From JAVKEN01 sp040221415 (lineage in GTDB: Bacteria; Pseudomonadota; Alphaproteobacteria; Rickettsiales; JABSSG01): 64,000 nt of DNA. The stretch is taken from NCBI GenBank assembly GCA_040221415.1, contig JAVKEN010000012.1:1-64000 (forward strand), read 5' to 3'. Both the position numbers and the translations under genes were made by a program. Shown here piece by piece: positions 27,461 to 37,174 of the stretch. The notes beneath the pieces are model-generated. The model did no database searches and had not been told where the DNA came from. It saw only the letters and a list, made by a program, of their open reading frames with translations. Each line of letters starts with the position of its first letter. Position 1 is the stretch's first letter.

Positions 27461-29349
27461 TAGAACGACTTCCCTTCAGGTTGCAGTAAATCTTGTGTGT
27501 TCTCAAAAAACTCATCAGATAGATCTTTATCAGTCTTTATTTTGGAAGCTGGTTTTGTTATGACCGTTTCAAGCTCTCTCTTTCTTTTTTGAGTGTCTTT
27601 GATCACTTTCATTAAATGATCTTTTAATGCACCATCCTCTATATATGGTGCATTCTTGCTTTGTAGATAATAATCATCAAAGCTTATCATTGCTGTATTA
27701 AAACCTGGCAGTCTTAAATAACCCTGTCCTGTCATTAATTGTGAGAATTCAGCAGGAAGCACTGCACGTTTCATTACTTTAGTTTTATTTGCACTAACAC
27801 CATCACGCATTTGATGCGCTCCGTAAGAAATTCCCTCATGCCATTCTTCTAACTCACCTTCTCCAATAAGCTCAGAACACCAACGAGCTGTGTAATTATC
27901 ATCAACATTCATAATAAGCTTATTACGGCAGTTATTAGCTATTACTCGTGACAAATCCTGACCATATATCTTACTTAGAGAAGACATATCTTGAGTACCA
28001 AGAACAAATGCTCCTCCAAAAGATCTGGCTGTAGTTAGACCATCTTTTAAGTTAGGTAATGATTTATCAAAATAAGGAAGCTCATCTAATATAAACCATA
28101 CTGGTTTTTTAGATTTCTTGCGTGATGAACATAGAGCATTAATAGCTAAATCAACTTGCATCTGCACAAGTGGATTTAAGCTTTCTTTAGCTTCAGAGGA
28201 TGTAGATATAAATAGGAAGTTATTTTTACTATCATCATTTATCCATTCATTAATAGAAAATACTTTATTCTTCTTTGTATAGAGCTTTAATGGAGCTAGA
28301 TAAGTTGTTAGCATCATCATTACACATGCTACTGTCTTATCTGCTTTTTGATCTACTAAATGCTTGGCAGGTGTATCAGCTAGCACCTTCTCTAAAAAAG
28401 AAATATCTGAATATAGAATCTTGTCTGCAAACTCTGATAAAGATAGATCTTCATCCCAGTATAATTTAGCTAACTCACTAAATATTCTTCTAGCTGCATT
28501 AACCCAGAACGGATCTTTGCCAGCATCAGGCATAAGGGTTTTAGCAATAGTATCAAATCCTGCTAAAACATCAGTTTCTTTAAAGAAACTCCAATTTGAA
28601 CCTCTTTTATCTAAAGGATTTAGAATTATATCTCCTTTAGATTTATCATAAAAGTGACTTATGTAGTCACCCTTAATATCAACTATTATAGCCTTGCCAC
28701 CCCTACTATGGATTTGTTTTACTAAATCTTGAATAATTTTAGTTTTACCTGACCCTGTTGCACCAAGTACTAGAGTGTGAGCTTGCTCTCCTGGGGTATA
28801 TGCTCTACCTCTACCAGTTGCTACATACTGAACCCCAGATAACGTATATGGTTTAATACCTTTGAATTTCTTGTTGTGTTTCTTTGCTTGTTTCTTAAGT
28901 TCTTTCTCAGATAATAAGAAACTACCTCGCATCTTTTTTTTCTTTTTTAAATTCCTTCCTTTAAAGCAAAAGAAAATAAAAGGTATAAATACTGCCCCTG
29001 CCACAACATATAGAGATCTTTGAACACTTAAAAAGAATACGCTCTCAAAATTCTTCTCTGTTAATTTTACTAATCTATTATTCTTAAAATAATTTACCTT
29101 CTCTATTACTGGCCTATTCCATCTATTGCGATATTCCACTGTCTGATTGGGATTAAAGTCTTGGAACACATACATCTTTATCATAGCTGGCAACAATCTC
29201 CACTCTTGCAAGCTGATGTTAGCTTTAAATGTGAAAATGAAATTAAACACTATAGCAATTAAAGTAGCCCTAAATATTATACGGACTACTTGGCCAAACA
29301 TTCTAAATCTATGTGCGGTTACTTGACCACCAGTAAGAAAGTCACTCAT
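27460..29349 (-). CDS. traD: TraD-like type IV coupling protein
   Basis: A 629-residue protein with two N-terminal membrane segments (about residues 21-45 and 108-129), then the VirD4/TraD ATPase domain: Walker A VLGATGSGKTK (about 193-202), Walker B VWFILDELPYF (about 415) and GTQDMSSLSKIYG. It couples the relaxosome to the secretion channel at the inner membrane. It overlaps the MobC-like gene start region by eight bases and traI by one base. Length is close to family norm but lacks the long Gln-rich tail of F TraD. Confidence 0.93.
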   Translation of the reverse strand: MSDFLTGGQVTAHRFRMFGQVVRIIFRATLIAIVFNFIFTFKANISLQEWRLLPAMIKMYVFQDFNPNQTVEYRNRWNRPVIEKVNYFKNNRLVKLTEKNFESVFFLSVQRSLYVVAGAVFIPFIFFCFKGRNLKKKKKMRGSFLLSEKELKKQAKKHNKKFKGIKPYTLSGVQYVATGRGRAYTPGEQAHTLVLGATGSGKTKIIQDLVKQIHSRGGKAIIVDIKGDYISHFYDKSKGDIILNPLDKRGSNWSFFKETDVLAGFDTIAKTLMPDAGKDPFWVNAARRIFSELAKLYWDEDLSLSEFADKILYSDISFLEKVLADTPAKHLVDQKADKTVACVMMMLTTYLAPLKLYTKKNKVFSINEWINDDSKNNFLFISTSSEAKESLNPLVQMQVDLAINALCSSRKKSKKPVWFILDELPYFDKSLPNLKDGLTTARSFGGAFVLGTQDMSSLSKIYGQDLSRVIANNCRNKLIMNVDDNYTARWCSELIGEGELEEWHEGISYGAHQMRDGVSANKTKVMKRAVLPAEFSQLMTGQGYLRLPGFNTAMISFDDYYLQSKNAPYIEDGALKDHLMKVIKDTQKRKRELETVITKPASKIKTDKDLSDEFFENTQDLLQPEGKSF

Positions 29350-29689
29350 CTAATTTATCAATTCTTTTGTAATTATAAAATTTATCGAGAGCTGCCTCGG
29401 TTAGCTCATATGATTTGCTGTATAAGCTTTTATATTCTTCACCATAAGCTTTCTTCAGAAGCAGAAGTAAAAGCTCCTGATTTTGCCTCTCAAGAGCAGT
29501 CTGTATATAGTTTAATTTGTCATTATTCGGACAATAATAAATTTTTCTTATCTCTCCACAGTCTGGGTTATCTTCAAAGAGCTTCTTTTTCATATAAGAA
29601 GAAACTGTCATTGCACTGCTTTTAGCTGTTTTTTCTAAAAGCGATCTTTCTTTTTTACTTAGTCGTAAAGTTATACGTTCATCATTCAT
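29342..29689 (-). CDS. MobC-like relaxosome accessory protein (ribbon-helix-helix)
   Basis: A 115-residue protein whose N-terminus (ERITLRLSKKERSLLEKTAKSSAMTVSSYMKKKLF) has the strand-helix-helix pattern of plasmid MobC/relaxosome proteins. Such proteins bind oriT DNA and help the relaxase nick. It sits between traG and traD, a fitting place for a relaxosome component. Its target site is not obvious in the window. Confidence 0.65.
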   Translation of the reverse strand: MNDERITLRLSKKERSLLEKTAKSSAMTVSSYMKKKLFEDNPDCGEIRKIYYCPNNDKLNYIQTALERQNQELLLLLLKKAYGEEYKSLYSKSYELTEAALDKFYNYKRIDKLDE

Positions 29690-29699
29690 ACTTATTGCC

Positions 29700-32453
29700 T
29701 TATTTGTTATTAGTATTTGTCACTCTGCCTAATAAAGATGAAGTAGCAGATTTAGAGGTCATGCCCTCTATATCATCAGACCTTTGCGAAGATTTTTTAC
29801 TCATATTCTGCTCTGCGGTCGATATAGAGGTTTCTCTTTGACTCATTGCCTTTTCAAAACCTGAAGTATTATTTTTAAATTCCTCTGAGAGTGAGGAGTT
29901 GAATTTCTCACGCTGCATATCTATTTGATTATTGTTAGAAACATTGTTTGTTAATACTGGTTCAACAAAATCTTTGTTTTCTTCTAATTTAGTTGGATTA
30001 ATTGGTTTAAAACTATGCTGTGAAACATCCATATATTTAGCAGTTAAAAACTCATTGGATAACTCTTGCAGCTTATCAGGATTAGATCGTACAATTTCTT
30101 CAAACCCTCCAGCACCAAACCTCGACATACCAAATTGAGAGAACTGCTGCGTCAAACCTATATCTACACTGCTAGAATTGTTCTCATAATTGCTTCTACT
30201 CTCTTGCAATGATCTTGATTTTTCTAAAGCATCACTGTGCCTAATACTTGCTGAAGTAGAGTGACTAAAGTCACTTCTCATAGAATCAAGTAGAGACTCT
30301 GTTTGACTATCAGAAGAGTGAATAGATGAATTTTTTCCAATCCTTTCCATAGTTGAAAGAGATTCGCTAAACTTTTTATCCTTAGCTGCATCTTGCATCA
30401 TATCCCAAGCCTGCTTTACATGAGTGTTTGTAGAAGCATCAGCAGACAAAGAGGCACCCATTTTTCCCCAACCTATACCTGCCTGCGCACCAACAGCTAA
30501 TTTTATTGAATCGTCGTGAGATAAACCAGTACTCTTAGACACTCTTTCTACTAGACCTTTTGTATAATCATAAGCTGATCTTTGTTCTGAAGATAAGCCC
30601 CTCTCAATGGCCTCATTAGCGCTTGTTCCTTTGCTGAATGATTTATCATATCCATATAATTTACTCATTCCACTAGAAGTACTATCAATATAATCTCTAG
30701 AAGAAGATTCCATCTCTCTTTGAACAAGAGCCTCACTCTCATCAAACCTATTCCCAATAGCTTTATTCCAGTTAACATTAACTTGACTTCCTAAGTTACT
30801 AAGACCACTAGAAACATCTAACATCTTCTGACCATTAGCAGCTTCTCTATATGTTGAGCCACTTGGCATAGCAAAATTCTTCATGCCACTCATCCATGAG
30901 TAATTATCATCATGTTTATGAGCTGAGGTAGTATCGTATGAATGATTGTCCATGCTAGTACTGCCAAATTGATAATTACCTTTTACAGATTGATCTGAAG
31001 TCTGAACAGCAGCAGTTTGTGGAATATACATCATACTGGTAGCCATATTACCAACACTTGCAACTAAACCTTTTGTTACAAACATTGATAAAACAGGAAT
31101 AAGGGCAAGCATGTAGCCTGATACCATTGAGATATCCTGATTAATTGCTTCTATCTGAGGTAATGATTCCATTGTGTGGTTTAGGCCGTCAGCACTAAAT
31201 CTGCTCCAGCTCTCCATTACTGTATAAAGAATTGCATACATTGGAGTCCACATCTGTAGATATACAAAACTAAATGCATAGTTCTTTAATACTTCTAGTC
31301 CAATTGGAGTTACCATTAGAATTAAAACAATTGGGAATACTCCGTAGAATAAACACTCAAATACAGACCTAATAATAGGTATGAACTTTTGGAATACTTG
31401 TGAGACAGAATAAAAAGATGACTTTGTCATCTCTTCTGTAGCTATCTGAGCATATGTATTAGATACTGTAGCCGATGCATCTCTTAAAGAGTTGATCATG
31501 ACATTCTGCTTTAGTATTTCACTAGCATCTTTTGATGACTTTAGAAATGCTCCGTACGTATCTCTCAAGACTGACTCATAAAAAAGATTCTTTTCTTGGG
31601 GAGAATGACCACCACCCAAAAACTGAGAAACAAAACTAGATGATATTTTTGATTTATTATGCGAAAGCTCACTATCGATCATATCAGATATATAGCTAGC
31701 AGCTGTATTACAGGTTACATAGCCATCTAAGGTAGATGTTTGATCTTCAGTTTGTCCTAAGATTTCTCCTAAAAACCCTTGTTTTTTAACTGTTCTGGTA
31801 ACTGTACCGTTTAAAAAGATTCTTCTAGCTTTTGAAGCATGGTTCTCTAAGAATTCAGCTATATCATCAGCTTTTGATAATTCTGACAAAGTATATCCAT
31901 TCTTTCTGGTGTGACCCATTTTAAGATCAGGAATAATACATTGCTTGTAGAACTTATTTATAAAGCCTCGTAGATCTGAGTTAGAGACTCTTAACCTACC
32001 CGCATCTTCAATAATCTTGCTTCCAAACAATATTCCGTATCTACGATATGTTGAGTTATTAGTTACTCCTGAAAATGCTGATTCGAACTTATCCATCATA
32101 TCTTTTCCTACACTAGATGTAACAGAAGCAAGTTTTGCTAATCCCCAAGGAACTTCATCGACAATATAACTAGCCTGAATTCTGCCGTTTTGGTCTGGCA
32201 ACTGATCGTGTATTACTACTCTCGCCTTAGCAGTTAAAAATAATCCTGTAATTGCTGCAACACCAAATAACCACTTTGCAGAAGTTTTGAAGTCATTCGT
32301 CACAGAAGCTTTAGATACTATTAAAAACAAAGAAATAGCTGATGCTACCTTAAGTACTGTTGTTAAATCAGAAGCAAAGATTATCTTAATAGCATTAAAT
32401 ATCTTATCTAAGAAATAAGCATTACCAATAGTATAGATCTCCATTGTTTCCAT
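29700..32453 (-). CDS. traG: TraG-like mating-pair stabilisation/assembly protein
   Basis: A 917-residue protein. The N-terminal part holds several membrane segments (about residues 35-75 and 365-480), including SVFECLFYGVFPIVLILMVTP, GYMLALIPVLSMFVTKG and the VGNMATSMMYIPQTA stretch typical of F-type TraG. The C-terminal half is Ser/Asn-rich and presumably periplasmic, ending in low-complexity sequence. In F the protein acts in pilus assembly (N-terminus) and mating-pair stabilisation (C-terminus). One base separates it from traH. Confidence 0.9.
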   Translation of the reverse strand: METMEIYTIGNAYFLDKIFNAIKIIFASDLTTVLKVASAISLFLIVSKASVTNDFKTSAKWLFGVAAITGLFLTAKARVVIHDQLPDQNGRIQASYIVDEVPWGLAKLASVTSSVGKDMMDKFESAFSGVTNNSTYRRYGILFGSKIIEDAGRLRVSNSDLRGFINKFYKQCIIPDLKMGHTRKNGYTLSELSKADDIAEFLENHASKARRIFLNGTVTRTVKKQGFLGEILGQTEDQTSTLDGYVTCNTAASYISDMIDSELSHNKSKISSSFVSQFLGGGHSPQEKNLFYESVLRDTYGAFLKSSKDASEILKQNVMINSLRDASATVSNTYAQIATEEMTKSSFYSVSQVFQKFIPIIRSVFECLFYGVFPIVLILMVTPIGLEVLKNYAFSFVYLQMWTPMYAILYTVMESWSRFSADGLNHTMESLPQIEAINQDISMVSGYMLALIPVLSMFVTKGLVASVGNMATSMMYIPQTAAVQTSDQSVKGNYQFGSTSMDNHSYDTTSAHKHDDNYSWMSGMKNFAMPSGSTYREAANGQKMLDVSSGLSNLGSQVNVNWNKAIGNRFDESEALVQREMESSSRDYIDSTSSGMSKLYGYDKSFSKGTSANEAIERGLSSEQRSAYDYTKGLVERVSKSTGLSHDDSIKLAVGAQAGIGWGKMGASLSADASTNTHVKQAWDMMQDAAKDKKFSESLSTMERIGKNSSIHSSDSQTESLLDSMRSDFSHSTSASIRHSDALEKSRSLQESRSNYENNSSSVDIGLTQQFSQFGMSRFGAGGFEEIVRSNPDKLQELSNEFLTAKYMDVSQHSFKPINPTKLEENKDFVEPVLTNNVSNNNQIDMQREKFNSSLSEEFKNNTSGFEKAMSQRETSISTAEQNMSKKSSQRSDDIEGMTSKSATSSLLGRVTNTNNK

Positions 32454-32454
32454 A

Positions 32455-33843
32455 TCAATTACTCCTCATGCTGTATAATTTAGATATTTCTTGAGCGATG
32501 GACTTCTCATAGTTCTCAGCCCTGTTGACTAAGAATAACTGCATCTTATATCTGTTGAGATCCTTCATCTCTAGATCAGTTAACATCTTCTGAGCGTGAA
32601 GAAGAGACTCTCTAAACTCTTTTAATTGAGGGCCTGCTGCTATTTTTAGATTATTTGCAGCTTCAGTTACTTCTTTTAAAGTGTCAGATAAGTAATTGTA
32701 TAAAATATTCCATGCAACAACCTCTACAAATACCCCCTGCTCATATTCAGGGTTAGAGTGAGTATATTGATAGATAACATCATAGATTTTATATACAGGG
32801 AGACCTGAACTAGATAGAAAATTATGAACATCACTTCCTTCAGCTATTTCTTCATCAGCTTGAATAGCTGCACGGAATTTCTCGAAATATTCCGTTACTT
32901 TAAATTCAAAACTTTCTTTTCTATCAATTGTTTTTTTATCATCCAAAACATGTAAACATTTTTTAGACTCACCACATTTAAGAATAGGTAAATCATTACC
33001 GCCCTTGAGAAGGGTCTTTAACATATCAGGGCTTGTTATATTAGGTGAGATATACTGAAACTCAGGCTGCTGTTCATCACTCTTCGGCGCATGAATGATA
33101 ATAGTGCCACTTACAGACATCATAAATTCTTTGATGTCTTTGTCTTTTCCAAGCTTATCTAATGCTTTCCATGCAAGGTTAATATCTTCTAATATTAGAG
33201 ACTCATCTTTTTGTGCTGCCTTCTCTAACGTTTCTTTTCTACCTCTTGGATAATCCTTATAAGCAGAAGATAAGTCACTCTTTTCTCCTTTACTTTGACC
33301 AAATCTTGAAGAAATAGACTGTGCTAAGGAAGAATGACCAGTAAACACATCCCCAATCATTCCATTAAGAGCTTTAGCAGCCTGGCACTCATCAGCTAAG
33401 AACCCACCTACTTCTTGTAATTTACTGTATACCTCTTGAAGAGTTTCACCAATAACAGGACTAATAGAACTAATTCCATTATAAACAAACATCATACCAG
33501 CTTGGCTAACTATTCCCTGTAACTTGCTCATTAATTCTTTTCCAGAAATAAAAGACATACCGCCAAAGTTTAGAACCCCTTGCGAATAACAACTCTTATC
33601 AAAATCAATTTCTGGAAATCTGACATTAATTAAAGGCCTGTTCTTTTTCTCACGAGCAAAATACATAGAACCCATCGTATAATGACCTGCTCTTTGCCCT
33701 TTATAGTAAGTTGGAGAGTTAGTAGAAGCAAAATTAAGCTTGCCAGACTTATTCCATAATTTACCAACATCTTTAAACCCTCCAGCGTAAGAAGGTAGTG
33801 CTAAATTAATTGCGGTGATAAATATAATTAGTTTTTTAACCAT
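32455..33843 (-). CDS. traH: TraH-like pilus assembly protein
   Basis: A 462-residue protein, close to F TraH length, with an N-terminal signal peptide (MVKKLIIFITAINLALPSYA). Family features include GHYTMGSMYFAREK, INVRFPEIDFDKSC and DECQAAKALNGMIGD. It is a periplasmic part of the F-pilus assembly machine together with TraF, TraU and TraW. It overlaps traF by eight bases. Confidence 0.9.
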   Translation of the reverse strand: MVKKLIIFITAINLALPSYAGGFKDVGKLWNKSGKLNFASTNSPTYYKGQRAGHYTMGSMYFAREKKNRPLINVRFPEIDFDKSCYSQGVLNFGGMSFISGKELMSKLQGIVSQAGMMFVYNGISSISPVIGETLQEVYSKLQEVGGFLADECQAAKALNGMIGDVFTGHSSLAQSISSRFGQSKGEKSDLSSAYKDYPRGRKETLEKAAQKDESLILEDINLAWKALDKLGKDKDIKEFMMSVSGTIIIHAPKSDEQQPEFQYISPNITSPDMLKTLLKGGNDLPILKCGESKKCLHVLDDKKTIDRKESFEFKVTEYFEKFRAAIQADEEIAEGSDVHNFLSSSGLPVYKIYDVIYQYTHSNPEYEQGVFVEVVAWNILYNYLSDTLKEVTEAANNLKIAAGPQLKEFRESLLHAQKMLTDLEMKDLNRYKMQLFLVNRAENYEKSIAQEISKLYSMRSN

Positions 33844-34606
33844 GAGAGTTCTCCTCTTTCTTTTCAGTAATACGGCGGTAGATCCTTCCCTCTAGCTGAT
33901 CTAAAGACGTTAATCCTTTAGATACAAAAATTCTTTTCTCACTCTTAGAATCAAGCAGCATAATCGTTGGAAATGCTTTAACATTTTCATCATTTACAGC
34001 TGATGGATCATAGACATTCTGAGATAATTCTTCATATAGTCCGCCATCAACAGAAACACCCACAACTGGTAACTTATATTTCTGCTGTAGAGACAGAAGA
34101 ACTGGTAATTGTCTCTTACAATATGGACAGTTTGAAGAGTAAATAAATGCAATCGCATATTGCTTGTTTGCTTGCTTTAGAACAGCTTCTACTTTAGCTG
34201 CTTCTATATATTCATCTGATGTTTTTTGATAATAGCTCTCTGTAACTGAATGTATTGGACTCTTCTCTACGATATTCATCATCTTACGAGCATAATCTAC
34301 CCCAAGTTTTGCAATATATTTCTGGGTAACTAATACTCTCTCTAAATCTTCTTCTTTTCCTGTAATGACAGCTCTTTTTCTCTGTAACTCCCATAGATTA
34401 TTTAAAGCTTCAGCCTTAGCTTCTGGAGCTAAATCACTCTTCATAATATCTTTAGGGCTTTGATCTGCTGGATGCTTTTCTTTTTGCTCTTCGCAATACC
34501 ACTGAGAACCAAGGCCATACTTCTCACAAACTTCTTTTGAGAACTTAAATGCATAAGCGTTGGTGCAAGCAAGAATGGCTAATATGAAGATGGCTTTATT
34601 TATCAT
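33836..34606 (-). CDS. traF: TraF-like periplasmic thioredoxin-fold protein with intact CxxC
   Basis: A 256-residue protein with signal peptide (MINKAIFILAILACTNAYA) and C-terminal thioredoxin fold: SSNCPYCKRQLPVL (active-site CPYC), VVGVSVDGG and the cis-Pro region AFPTIML. F-plasmid TraF lacks the CxxC and a separate TrbB supplies disulfide chemistry; here the two roles may be merged. Substrates are likely the Cys-rich TraN, TraU and TraH proteins encoded around it. RBS AGAGG lies inside the end of the upstream gene. Confidence 0.88.
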   Translation of the reverse strand: MINKAIFILAILACTNAYAFKFSKEVCEKYGLGSQWYCEEQKEKHPADQSPKDIMKSDLAPEAKAEALNNLWELQRKRAVITGKEEDLERVLVTQKYIAKLGVDYARKMMNIVEKSPIHSVTESYYQKTSDEYIEAAKVEAVLKQANKQYAIAFIYSSNCPYCKRQLPVLLSLQQKYKLPVVGVSVDGGLYEELSQNVYDPSAVNDENVKAFPTIMLLDSKSEKRIFVSKGLTSLDQLEGRIYRRITEKKEENSHG

Positions 34607-35948
34607 AAAACCTCTGCATTTTGTTTTTAACCATTCCTGCTAAGCTTTCAGGGTTACCTTGGTATGACTTTAATTTATCTTGAATAGCTTTATTAGATGC
34701 TCCAAAGTCACTTGCAGCTTTATCTTTTAATTCTTCATAAAGCTCACTAAAATCTAACTTACTAAAATCAATTTGTTTGATTTCTTGTAAAGTTAGAGCT
34801 TTACAATCTGGATTATCAAAACTTCCCCAACCTCTACCTAACTGCCGTCTGCCTTGTTCTTGGATTATCCTTGCAAGCTTTGAATTAAAACAACAAAAAG
34901 CCTTTTTCTTTTTGAACCTTTCTAGCTTTTTACCTCTCCAAGAATCTACAAAGTGACACGCTCCTGCAAATTGTTTGGAAGCTAGTTCTTTCTCTTCTTC
35001 ATTACATCCAGATATCGAACGAAGCATTCCTTTATCAGAACAACAATTAAGCTGACCTGTATATCGCCTGCAAATCTTGCTCTCACCATTGAATAATCTG
35101 CACTTATCATCCTGAACATTTCTTACACTACAATTAGGATCAGTCTCAGAATTACAAGTACATTCACTGCTATCTTTATTTACTTGGTTTAATACTGATA
35201 AATAGGATGCTGCTAAACCAAAATTAGTATTTACATTCCTCTCCTGCTCATCACAAACTCCACCAGCACAAAATTGACTAGCAATACAATCTATCTTCTC
35301 TGTTTTCTTATTCTCACATTCATATTCAACAATATAATGCTCACATCTTTTTTCTTCATTATGAATACAGTCCCTTTTTATCTCCTTACAACCCTTCTCT
35401 ACTAAAGCCTTACACTCATTTACTTTAGTATCAGTTCTGCATTGATATTTTCTATCCCACTTCCAGCATTCTTTGAAAACATCTTTTCCGTTGATGTTTC
35501 TGGTCTCAGCTGGTTCAACGCACTCTTCACTAGTAATTTCACAATGTTTGTCTTTGATATGTGGATCACATTTCTCAAAGTCTTTTTCATCACGAATAAT
35601 ATTAAACTTTGAGTTAATTAGTTTAACCTCTTCACTCTCATTAGTTGTATTGCCGCAGATAAATTTCTTATCAAAGTGATTACATAATCCTGTTGGAGAT
35701 TCCTTTAAACACTTGCCCTCAACCTCATTACATCCCCTATTCTCTTCAAATGTTGAACAGTTATTCGTTTCATTGCTTGTACAACGAAGAACTTCTTTGA
35801 ACTTCCAGCATTTCTTAACGCTGTAGCCTTCAATTACTCTAGTACTTTCATCAATGCATGTTTTTTGAACTTGAGGTACACATTTGACCTCTTCAAATGC
35901 ATATGAAGTATTGGTTATCAATAAAATAATTATAAAAAGGATTCTCAT
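34596..35948 (-). CDS. traN: TraN-like outer-membrane adhesin, C-terminal module (second TraN-like gene)
   Basis: A 450-residue, very Cys-rich protein with its own signal peptide (MRILFIIILLITNTSYA). The C-terminal region (ACHFVDSWRGKKLERFKKKKAFCCFNSKLARIIQEQGRRQLG ... NPDCKALTLQEIKQIDFS) is the characteristic end of TraN, which contacts the recipient cell in mating-pair stabilisation. The N-terminal 200 residues are repeated Cys-containing units (CWKFKEVLRC, CWKWDRKYQC). Its start overlaps the preceding TraN-like gene as ATGA, with GGAGG upstream, so two consecutive exported proteins appear to divide the TraN function. Confidence 0.85.
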   Translation of the reverse strand: MRILFIIILLITNTSYAFEEVKCVPQVQKTCIDESTRVIEGYSVKKCWKFKEVLRCTSNETNNCSTFEENRGCNEVEGKCLKESPTGLCNHFDKKFICGNTTNESEEVKLINSKFNIIRDEKDFEKCDPHIKDKHCEITSEECVEPAETRNINGKDVFKECWKWDRKYQCRTDTKVNECKALVEKGCKEIKRDCIHNEEKRCEHYIVEYECENKKTEKIDCIASQFCAGGVCDEQERNVNTNFGLAASYLSVLNQVNKDSSECTCNSETDPNCSVRNVQDDKCRLFNGESKICRRYTGQLNCCSDKGMLRSISGCNEEEKELASKQFAGACHFVDSWRGKKLERFKKKKAFCCFNSKLARIIQEQGRRQLGRGWGSFDNPDCKALTLQEIKQIDFSKLDFSELYEELKDKAASDFGASNKAIQDKLKSYQGNPESLAGMVKNKMQRFYDK

Positions 35949-37174
35949 TTATCCTCCTCATAATTACATTTTGTTTCTCGCTTAACATCCCAGTCTTTAC
36001 AACAATGTTGCTTAGCTCTGATCTTAATCCACCCTTCACCACAACCAGAGACAATTGTTCTCATAAATAGAACATTCTCGCCTTCTTTTAAGAAAGGTCT
36101 TAAATCTTTATTTAAATTGCCAAAACGCCAGTTAGTTCCTCTTTCGCAACTATCAGTTCCAGTACCAAAATCTACATGACCATTTCTTACCTCAAGTTTA
36201 TTACCCCCATTCGGTCCAATATAAATTATATTGTCATTAAGCTTGACCATTAGGTGATCATCATAACCAGCCTCAGTAAGTAAAAACTCACTGATTTTTT
36301 CTTTATTTCGAATTTGGAATTTTGTAACTCTGTCAACAGTCTCACAATGACCGCACCAGTAATTATCCTGGATTGTACCAATGGTTAGGTTAGGATAATT
36401 ATATACAAACTTCATGTCAGACTTGACTGAAGCTGCAATAATTCCTCCATTATCACAATCAGCCGCTTTCTTGCATGTAATAGAGGTTATTTCATCATGA
36501 CAGGTTTTAACCCTGTCCTCTCTTTTCTTGCTACATTGATATGTATATTTAGGATCAATCTCTACAACTTGATTGATATCGCAAGCATCATATTTAACGT
36601 CATAATATTCATCGCATGTTGTTTTTTCTTTATAAGAAAACTCATTCTCAATCGGCTTACAGTCTTTATATGAACCGCTTATTGAATCTACTCCATTTGC
36701 AGCCTCTTTGAGCAGATGATTTGCTTTATCTAAATATGCTTTAGTATCTTCCGGGAATTGCTCTTTGTTTTTTCTAAAACCCAATTCTTCTAGTTTTGCC
36801 TCACGCTGATTAACAGCTTTTGTACTCATTAGCTGAGATACATTACAATCTTCAAGACTACATTCATTTGTAGAGGATTCTTTTGCTATTTCACCTTTTG
36901 TAGCTAAATCACCTAGTTCTGTAGCTTGATGATTAGCTCTTCCCTCTTTGTTTTGCAGGATATTATGTACTTCATCTATTCCTTTACCACCACCAGATAA
37001 CGCCTCAATGCTTGGATAAAGTGATGTAGCAACTTTCTTAGATTCTTCGTAAACCTGTTTAGCTTCTTGTTCTTTCAGAGCCTTCTGAGGCTTTAGAGCC
37101 TTCGATTGATCTAAGGCTAGGCTATCAAAGCTAAATAAAATAACTATTAAAGATAAAGCCAGTTTTGAAGTCAC
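35945..37174 (-). CDS. traN: TraN-like protein, N-terminal module (first TraN-like gene)
   Basis: A 409-residue Cys-rich exported protein (signal peptide MTSKLALSLIVILFSFDSLA). The residue 95-250 region (CNVSQLMSTKAVNQREAKLEELG, DCKPIENEF, TCDEYYDVKYDACDIN) resembles the N-terminal half of TraN. The C-terminal part (WCGHCETVDRVTKFQI ... GTDSCERGTNWRFGNLNKDLRPFLKEGENVLFMRTIVSGCGEGW) resembles the central TraN lectin-like region. It lacks the FNSKLARI end, which is in the next gene. It begins with GTG, overlapping the trbC stop as GTGA, with GGAGG eight bases upstream. Confidence 0.75.
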   Translation of the reverse strand: MTSKLALSLIVILFSFDSLALDQSKALKPQKALKEQEAKQVYEESKKVATSLYPSIEALSGGGKGIDEVHNILQNKEGRANHQATELGDLATKGEIAKESSTNECSLEDCNVSQLMSTKAVNQREAKLEELGFRKNKEQFPEDTKAYLDKANHLLKEAANGVDSISGSYKDCKPIENEFSYKEKTTCDEYYDVKYDACDINQVVEIDPKYTYQCSKKREDRVKTCHDEITSITCKKAADCDNGGIIAASVKSDMKFVYNYPNLTIGTIQDNYWCGHCETVDRVTKFQIRNKEKISEFLLTEAGYDDHLMVKLNDNIIYIGPNGGNKLEVRNGHVDFGTGTDSCERGTNWRFGNLNKDLRPFLKEGENVLFMRTIVSGCGEGWIKIRAKQHCCKDWDVKRETKCNYEEDK

